64,000 bases of DNA. Source: Stromatinia cepivora. Its lineage: Eukaryota > Ascomycota > Leotiomycetes > Helotiales > Sclerotiniaceae. Shown here in pieces: positions 55,648 through 64,000 of this stretch. Below the pieces are notes generated by a model. The model did not search any database and was not told the origin of the DNA. It saw only the letters and a program-made list of their open reading frames with translations. The DNA is taken from the NCBI GenBank assembly GCA_014898415.1, contig RCTD01000035.1, forward strand, positions 186,001-250,000, read 5' to 3'. The translations under genes and the position numbers were made by a program. Numbering within the stretch: the first letter of the stretch is position 1; each line of letters starts with the position of its first letter.

Positions 55648-57296
55648 GATTTGTTTCGGATTACTTCTTGTACTGGAAGCAACGAGAGTACTTTATAATT
55701 GTACTCAAAGGGTGGAACTGATCATGCAAACAAATTGGCAAGCAGACGGTGTTGTGCAGGGAAGACGTGCAAAGACGCGCCAATTTACAGTGCTCGTCAG
55801 GTTGGAACGTGACTCGTGTTTGTTCAAAAAATGTTAAAATTGGCAGACATTAATTGAAACGAACCGATCAAATACATATTCTCCTTCGTCACTAAGAAAA
55901 CTAAAATCATCATAAAACAAGAGGAACGGCAAGTATAAATGAATCAATAGCGCAAAAGAATGAACAAACGGGTTTTCTGTAGCATTGGAATAATGAGATG
56001 TAGTTTACACCAAGGTGTGAATATATAATTGTTGAGTGTGCCATTAAACAACAGATGTGACCACATTTGCATATGAGGTGTGTACGTAATTCAAAGCTGT
56101 AGGAATTTATCCCAAGGAAGGGCCAATTGGAACGGGAGGGACCGAAGGCCAAAATGGCGGATTCGTTCCTTAATTACTTTTCACAGATTCCTGCATTGGA
56201 TGAGAACGAGTTGAAATAGCAATCTCCAAAGAGCAAGTGCTTATCTTACATGGAAAGACTGAATGACTGTCGCTGTGTGAGAAAGAGAGAAATGAGAATG
56301 AACGAGTTTCATAATCATCGTTAACGTTGGAAACCACGAGGAGAAATCGCGAGGACAAATGAATGAACGATAGTGCCGCTTGTTTAAATCATCTCTACTC
56401 GCAACTGCTGGGTACTCATGTAATACCGATCGTTACTTCTCCTTTGGATGAATGTGAACAGCAATAATAATTGCACGGACAATCATCTGGAGGAACTGTT
56501 GGAGCTTGAGAAGGTGATTAGCAACAACCCGTCTCCGCAATTACATCTCGACAACGAGTAATTGACCCTCAGGATTCCACCACCTGGTTGCGGTTATTAT
56601 ATTAACGAGCTTGATGATAAGGTTTGAAGAGACTCAGCCTTTCTGAACACGACCAACTAACCCCCAAAAAGAGGCCGTCCATTAGCTCAGCCAACTGAGT
56701 GAGAGTGAATTTTTTACACCACGATGTTTCCTTTCGGTAGACGGCATCTTTTAACTGGAATTAATCCTGCGAATGAGCAATAAAAGATGGAACTATTCAA
56801 GGACGGCGAGCTGCCGCCTGGATTCGAACCTAAGAATGACCCGTCGACTGACTAACAACCTGACGTTTCAATGGGCGGGATTTAATGGAATCCACGGAAG
56901 GTGTCGAGGGCAGCGTTCAGATCGAAGTTTTGAAATTATGTATCTATTGTGGGATTTTGACCGATCATCGACCAGCGTGGTCCGAACCATCTTATTGGCA
57001 ATTCTGCTTATTGCATCGTTCTTCCGTTCGTGAATCATTCAGACCAGTCAGTACGCTGGCTCTGATTGGAAGACTCCGGTGATGACGAAGGTCGTTTGAC
57101 GTGGCCGTATTTTACCTACATTATGGTGGAGATGACTGATCTTGGGAAATATATGAAAAGGCAAATCCCTCCTTCAGTCACAATATCATCACAACAATCA
57201 ATTTAATTTTAATACAGCTATCTACCACTTCAAACCCCTTTACTTCACACCCTTCGCCAATCATACATACATGACCATCAACCGAATCCAATCACA
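55648..57296. other. Intergenic; no gene supported
   Basis: Upstream region of the oxygenase-like relic and of the 57.3-kb pseudogene. A partial tRNA-like pattern near 56677-56755 was examined and not accepted. Confidence 0.45.
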
Positions 57297-58050
57297 ATGA
57301 CTGATAGTGTAGCATCCATCTCGGAGCTTGAAAAGCACTCAAATGTGCAAAATTATATTCTAAGGAGCAGTCAAGTAAGGGAAACCGAGAACAAAAGAAC
57401 AGTTCGTGACTACCGTAATGTCAAACAAGCATGGGAACCTTCGGATCGTGAAGGACTATCTGACAGCGCGAAACGCAAGGACAAGTCGTGCAAAGAACGC
57501 AATGAGAAATGAAGACTTCGAGAAACTCGGAGACAACCACGATGTCCAAGCATATCTCAAAGCAGTCGCGGCAATGAATTAGCTCGCCGATGTTAATTAC
57601 GTAGTGAAACACAGGGGGGCCAAAGAAGTTAAGGAGCGTATGGCCAATACTCGGGAGGTAGAAGAGTGGAAGAGAGCTAAAGATGCAGAGGCTAATTTTA
57701 AGAATTCGGGACAAAAACCTTTGGTATTACCGGTGAGACGACGATCCAAGGCCAGGAATGATGGGATAGGAAAGGCGCCCAAGTCGAATGCTGGTCCGGA
57801 AGATGATGCGGGTCTATTCAAGTTGGATGATATGCCGATTAAAAAAACTAATACGCAATCAGGCTCAACATCCGAGAAGCGAAAGGATAGAACGGACAGA
57901 AGAGAGATACCGGCTTGATCCACAAGGGGTGAGATAGCAGTGCCAGGTAGATCCAGACAGACTTCGGCTCAAACGGCCGGACCTAACACCATCAAAGGAG
58001 ATAAAGCTCCTCCTCGCCGTCGTCGCACGGATTCCGAGGAACATCAATGA
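57297..58050 (+). pseudogene. Pseudogene of a charged, basic protein of unknown function
   Basis: Starts MTDSVASISELEKHS with a normal C/A-rich leader and ATG (CACAATGAC). After 71 codons the frame shifts. In the new frame NEDFEKLGDNHDVQAYLKAV runs into a TAG (57580-57582) where CAG would continue. It goes on through KHRGAKEVKERMANTREVEEWKR and LVLPVRRRSKARNDG to a TGA (57916-57918) where CGA would continue, then GEIAVPGRSRQTSAQ, ending at TGA 58048-58050. Both stops are single C-to-T changes. The product would be about 250 residues, rich in Lys, Arg, Glu and Asp. I do not recognise it. Confidence 0.5.
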
Positions 58051-61000
58051 AACTATTAGGATGGTTATTATAATTAGTAGTTTCTATCATAGGCGGCTAG
58101 ACAAGAGAAAGAATGACAAACAGAAGTATCGACGTGTTGCCTTTTGCCTTTTTTTAGTGATCTGAAATTCAAATCAAAATATCCTGACAACATACTTGCA
58201 TGTGACGCACTGCATTCCAAACCTGGCGCATATCTTCATGAAAGATGCAAGTGGCTCAAATTCAATCTTTGATCGAGATTTCTGCATCGCCAGTATATCT
58301 AGCGCGATAACACTCAATCTTCGACCCCTGATCCCCTCATTCCCGTGTACGCATATTAACAATAGAAATTGAAGGTAATATACACCACAACCGTAATATC
58401 TTTCAGCCTACACTCACACGAGCTCAAAGTGAAAAGGGGTTTGAATCTTCAATATAAGGAATCCTCCTCTTCAAAATATGGTATTGAACAGAAGACGAGA
58501 AAATATTAACTGCATGCAAAAGCACATATTCTCTTTTAAATAGGGCTATACTATAGGACTTGGGAATGGAAAAATATCTATTGTGATACCATAGGGAAGT
58601 AGGCGGGGTAAGAAGAAAGAAGCGTATGTGTTTCAATCCCTGTCCATATCGTGAAGCACTGGCACACAATCTTTCTTGAACCTAATAAATATAACCCCAA
58701 AACTTCATTGTAATGGTAATGAATGACTAAACCGTTAATCTCAATTTCTTATATACTTTTTAGGCTAGAGAATTGGTGATAAGGATGGAATGGATGGAAT
58801 GGATGGAATGGATGGAAAGAAAACATTTATTAAAAGGAATAGTCAGAGTAGAAATACTAGGCGGAGAAATCATGCTTGCTTTCCCACTCTATTCTCCATC
58901 GAATACCACATTGCCAATGGTCAACACGCATACCATGAGAAACACTCCCAAGGACCATTTCGTTTGTCACCCCTCTCATTTTTCGGTGAAAGAATCCTCA
59001 GCTCAATAAAAGCTTTTGTAATGATAATCTTTTCCCACGTTATACCTTTCTGTAACGAGGGCGATAGATACTAAAAAAAAGCTGCAATGGAAAAAAAATG
59101 GAGTTGGAGACCTGATAGTGCCAAAAGAGGAAAGTAGGAAGGATAGGTGGTGCCGAAACGGTTGAATGAACCGCTTTCTCTTCCTTAGTCTAGTGTTTTT
59201 CTCGATGATGGCAGAATTATATCATGCGGACATGAGATAGATGTACAAATGTTGTGGTTATGATACCTATAAAGACATATAGGAATGGCTAAGTGAGATA
59301 GGTGTTCTCTGAATATGATTTGGCAGCAAACCAAGATAATTCGGAACCTAACCGGTCGCTCTCAGTATGTGCCTGCGCTCCTCCAGAATCAAAGTTTCGG
59401 GGCTTGAACTGCTGGTGTTGCGCCGGGAGCCAACATAGATCCAAAAGATACCATACCATACCTAATTAAACATTTATTCCATCTCAGAGGTTGAATGATA
59501 ATCTCCGAGGCGATCATTTTCTACTGACAAATCACTTAAGACGTACTTTAGCCGCGCGACAAGTAGCCCGGTCATTGAATGATGTAGTGTTCCCGTTCCA
59601 TGAGTTTTCGATTTAGACCACTCTGGCCTTAGAGCAGATGCCAACCCGTTGCACACGTGGTATGAAGTCCCATGCTTCATTGAGATCGGCCTAATGCCTA
59701 TTCAGCTCCCGTCGACCTAGTACTGGCTCCCGTCGACTTAGTTTAGCTCGCTCTTAAGGCCACGCTGTGATGTGGAGCCCACAATCTAAATCTTAGCAAC
59801 TGACATTTTGTTGCAGATCGTCAGATATGGGAATGTTTGAATTCCCATAATTTTCGAGACTTTTCCATGCTCATAGCTTCGAGGTCATATGGGGGAGATC
59901 CAATCGGATTGCAAGAACTCTGGGACAAAAATTTCGTTGCACGTCGTATGCGATTCTTTGAATTTCCATGTTCTGTTTTCGAATTCTCATCTCTCCAAAC
60001 TTTCACATACTCATGCCACCAAAGAGTCCGCTACTCGGTAGCTAGTATATGCATTAATACAGTAGCAATATCCTGCATTTTTAGTTCCAAGTTGCAGACT
60101 TGCTGGCCACAAGAATACTTACAACATCATTCGATCGAAATAGCTGTGAGGACCATGGTATGCTTCTCGGAGGGGTGTGGGGGTCGCCATGGCCGGATTG
60201 AGAGCTAAATCGCGGGGTCAAGATCTCGAAACCCCTAAGATATTTCCGGCGCGAAAGAAATTAGTTTGATCAACCGTATCTCGGGAGTTGGTGAGAGGTT
60301 GAATAACCCAATTTAAAATCACTAGGACAAAGTCTAATGAAGCCGAACTTCGACATCGTCATACTTAATTTGACGTGTCCGCTCTTCTATGTAGCTCCGG
60401 CATTTGAAGGCATTGGCCTACAAACCCTTGCTAATTCAAGTGCCGAAAGAAATCTGGGGACAATAAATTGCAGGACCCTAAACTAGACCTTACAAATTTA
60501 TTGAAACAGCTTCTGCAATGCGCTTACCAAGGCTGCTATATCAGGTAGGTTTCATATTCACTATTAGAACCTGACAAACAACAGATGCGTTTTCCAGTTT
60601 GGCGAAGCTGAGTACGAGTGATTAATCATCCGGATAGTCTGGATTTAGGTGACTTTAGCTTTTGAGCGATGACGCTTTCCCTCAACCGAATCCGTTAGGA
60701 CTTGCAATTTTCGAAGTACATCGAAGGCTACGGTTGCATCTTGGAGGCTCGGTGGTTATTTAAACCTTGAACAATTAGATGCCACAAAAGATTAGCGCAG
60801 ATGATTGAAAACCGGGATCCTCTGCTAACGTGCTGTCACGTCCCTAAGAACTCCATACTTGTACTCGTGCGGCCGGAAAGTATAGCACACTCCATTTTAG
60901 GGACGTACCACAAGATGGTAAACTACAAAGGGAATAGTAGTTTCGTATTAACAAAGTGTGCTGGTTGATAAGGTTTATGGCTCCATAGCCAATATCGTTG

Positions 61001-64000
61001 AAATTTTGAATTGGACTGGTTGTTGGCGCAGTAGACTGTAGTTCACCAAACAGCCACACAAGAACTATAGTTAGTCCTTTTGACTGGAAAGGACTTCGCT
61101 AGGTAAGCTGCTCAGGGAGGTATCCTAGAACACAAACGTGACTTGCCAAGCAGTATCGCTCTTGGACAAAGTGGCGATGCCAAAGGAATAGCTAATTCGT
61201 CTCTTAAGGTTCTTGGTGGTGGAGATTGATACCGAATTGACTTCTGAGCTGAATGCGTCGCATTGGCCATGCCTTGATCATTTAGCACTTGTCATTTTGA
61301 TAGGCGTATGGTTGTATTCCTGTCGAGGCGATGGTGTCGTAAAATGAATGCGATACCAAGCATTAGATAAGAGGTGGGATAAGCCACTGGGCATGAGGGC
61401 TTTTGAGATAGGAAGGCTGCTTTACAACGCCTGGGTTCATTCGACGTTGTCGATTACGTGATTCACTGATAAACAATAAGGTTGAATTTAGTAAGAAGGT
61501 GTGAGTTGGATGGAGAATCTGAGATGAACCTTCAGTGATGCTGTCTGGTGGAGGGTACCATTCTGTCAACATGACTATATTATCATGCGGGGAAGGTTAA
61601 CTGCTATAGAATAGTTTAAGAATAGTTTGAACTTCGACCGGATATAGGCCCTTGCGGCCAGTATTTGTGAAAATTATTTGGGATTGCAGCTTTTTCGGTT
61701 CGTATAGCCATGGAAAGTGCGAATAACCTCAGCCCCCTTTCGAAAATCTATTCCCACAATCCTACTGCGCTAGCGTGCGTCGTCATGTCGGTAGACGGAA
61801 TTTGCTACTTCCGGTCAGGCCAAAAATAAGGAGACTCTTGGCATGGTTGTTACGCCGCATCTCCATCAGTGATCTGCGCGATTTGTTTTGATGGAGTATT
61901 TTGATGAATTGCCATGTCGAAGAGAAAGGCATCGGGACCATCTTGTGGGGGGCTTCAATCGCGTGCCCTGCAAACATTTCGTTTGAAGTTTTTATCTGTG
62001 ATATCATTGATATGAATTTTGCGGAAGAACGACGGGTTTATCTAGGATGATGGCCTCTGGGGTTTGATTTTCTTGTTCGGAAACGGGTAGCGGTACATTA
62101 GAAATCCCGACCAATTTTATCAAGATTTTAGAGTTGCAGAAAGATATTCAATGAAACTAGGTCAGTATATATATACGATGAGAATGATATAACACGCATA
62201 AGGGCCGAGTTAGTAGTTAAGCAAACTTTTATAGGAGCAGACTAATCGAGCATCCAGAAATCAAATTTCGGTTATATCAACAAGAATTGAGATAGTGATA
62301 TGTCGTTCTAGATAAAGCTGGCTAACTCGGCTCTTCTTCGTGATAGCAATAGCAATAGTGATAGTGATAATAGATGATGCATGTGCATCAAGTTTAGTGT
62401 TCTCTAATAATCTGTATAGTAGGTATTCTCCTGTTGTGACACAAAATAGATACTATTGATGTGAATGATATGGACTCTCAATGTGTTGTTTATCAATAGT
62501 ATATAGTTCTAGTCATGACTTAACTGAAAGAGTTGGTATTCAGCTCCATCTAAGCCCGGATTCGGATGATAATTAAACGGTTATTGCGGACATTTTCGGT
62601 TTTCCATGAAAATCTAGAGGCATAGCTCCACCCTAAGATTTCCCGCGGTTGGGTAACGATATCTCAGCCCTGTAGAATCATGGGATGGTTCAAAAAAATA
62701 AATCAAAATAAAACTCAAAACCCGAATAATTGTGAAAGAAATGCCTTAATCTTTCGGATATAGGGTATGTTAATGTTATGCAATTTAGTTACCCACCTGA
62801 TCATTTCTCAAGTACTGATGTTTTTGTCATCATCAACCGTATTTCATGGACAATGCTTGAGGTGAAGGGGACTAATTAGTATAAGCTGGGTTCTCGAAGC
62901 TTTTGAAGCTCTTTAAGCCTCCGTAGATGTCAAGATATCCTACATGTTAATGTTTAGAAATACACCGGTGATTGTGATTTAAGATGAAAATGGATAACTA
63001 ATACTTACGCTTACGAGATCACACGCCGAGACCATACACCTTGAATATCCCGAAAAGATTAAAGCGGCAGTACTTATCCACTCGAGCTTTTCTGCGCTTT
63101 ATGTCATGACTCTGGCTACCATCAAACTTAAAAGGTGTAGTCACAGTTTAAACTTCCTTTTCCTTTAATATTCTGCGCCCAACTAGTGCATATTAGAACT
63201 GATACTCTAACGGTTCTAACCCATCATGTTATTATCCAAATCAGTACAGTACAACCGTATTTTGGGCTGTTATAACGATACCGGTATGTGAACGTAGACT
63301 AAGACTATTTCTTTTTCTCACCCCCTTCATTCCAACATTTTGGAGTAATGGAAGCGAAACACGTTCCTTCAAAGATACTTCCAACACATACCCCAGTATT
63401 CCCAGGTCCCCGACGTCGAACCTGAATACACGAAAACACATATCCCGCAATCCATTCGGTGCTAATCTACTTCACGGAGTGTAGGAGTGTTGGAGAACCC
63501 ATGTATGATTAACTATTTTACCTTCTTTCGCTGCGCGGACTTTAGAATTTCAATCCGAATGACTAGGGAGGGTCATGCATGGTCTAGGTGAACCAGCAAG
63601 GTAGCCACCTACTTTCACCTCACATAATCAAAACTATCACCCGCCGCTTCGGTCGACACTACCTAGCAAATGGCGCCCAGCACTTGGGGGATCCATTATT
63701 TAATTATTTTCATATAATTAACGGTCGACCTTTTCATGTAATCCTCGGACACATTTTTCAACCTTTACAAATTCTTAACTTTAGCTATATACTCACTCAT
63801 AAAGGCTTGTCTAGCCTTCCTTTTTGAAAGCCTTTTAACATATAATAAAAGACTTGACCCATTACGACCTTCTCAATCTTTTAGATTATATTTTTGACCT
63901 GCAATATACTTCACCATATTTTAGCACGAAGTCCGAAGATCTTGGATACTTCAAGATGACTATTTCCAATGAAATAAAACCCCCGAAAGGGTCAAAACAG
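58051..64000. other. About 6 kb with no gene I can support
   Basis: Scattered protein-like stretches occur (minus strand near 60844-61059, WLFGELQSTAPTTSPIQNFND; plus strand near 61910-62040, EEKGIGTILWGASIACPA). They sit among stops and fit no family I know, so they may be old gene relics. The last 400 bases (63600-64000) change texture and could begin a further element beyond the window. Confidence 0.4.
58783..58817. repeat. GGATGGAAT tandem repeat
   Basis: Four near-perfect 9-bp units. Confidence 0.8.

Noticed and set aside
56677..56755. Possible tRNA: GCCGTC...GACGGC ends with TAGCTCAGCC between
   Set aside because: Six end bases pair and part of an A-box-like word is present, but there is no proper anticodon stem and no B box (GGTTCRANTCC) on this strand.
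56815..56840. GGTTCGAATCC (B-box-like) on the minus strand
   Set aside because: The T-stem pairs badly and no matching A box or acceptor stem lies at the needed distance.

Overview
The window is nuclear DNA of a filamentous ascomycete, most likely a Leotiomycete close to Botrytis/Sclerotinia (inferred from the gene families; not proven here). The evidence is short GT-AG introns of about 47-150 nt with TACTAAT/CTRAY branch sites, fungal cell-wall and mannan genes, and an AT-rich island of transposons whose coding frames are broken by C-to-T/G-to-A changes, the mark of repeat-induced point mutation (RIP).

Layout. 0-1.6 kb: 3' part of an NAD kinase gene. 2.6-4.05 kb: gene debris, chiefly a decayed protein-kinase-like gene. 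4.05-15.12 kb: AT-rich transposon island. It holds a structurally complete Ty1/Copia retrotransposon (4665-13116, TSD ATATC) and a 1.55-kb gag-only LTR element on the minus strand (13568-15115, TSD ATTAC). Between pol and the 3' LTR the Copia element carries an antisense reading frame that joins in phase across two typical introns and ends with a membrane segment. This is the best candidate here for something undescribed.

15.9-24.5 kb: Anp1-type mannosyltransferase (minus), a disordered proline/serine-rich protein (plus), and a secreted Ser/Thr-rich protein with a Cys-containing C-terminal module (plus). 25.3-29.1 kb: gene-poor stretch with four small plus-strand frames, each encoding a single hydrophobic segment. 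31.2-32.9 kb: Mnn2/Mnn5-type alpha-1,2-mannosyltransferase. 33.8-37.9 kb: nine-exon, 1213-residue protein with a CorA-like C-terminus (minus). 39.2-40.5 kb: amidoligase-family protein. 41.0-41.4 kb: small secreted six-cysteine protein whose intron hides it from simple ORF calling. 44.0-46.0 kb: DUF300/OSTalpha-type membrane protein. 49.2-49.6 kb: small putative GPI-anchored protein.

50-64 kb is mostly decay: an unrecognised relic (50.4-51.7 kb), a broken 2OG-Fe(II)-oxygenase-like gene (51.9-55.6 kb), a basic-protein pseudogene with C-to-T stops (57.3-58.05 kb), then about 6 kb with no gene I can support.

Functional themes are the secretory pathway and cell surface (Anp1-like and Mnn2-like mannosyltransferases, GPI and Ser/Thr-rich secreted proteins that would be their substrates) and membrane transport (CorA-like, DUF300). 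There are no operons. Exon joins were worked out by hand from splice signals and reading phase; none is backed by transcript data.
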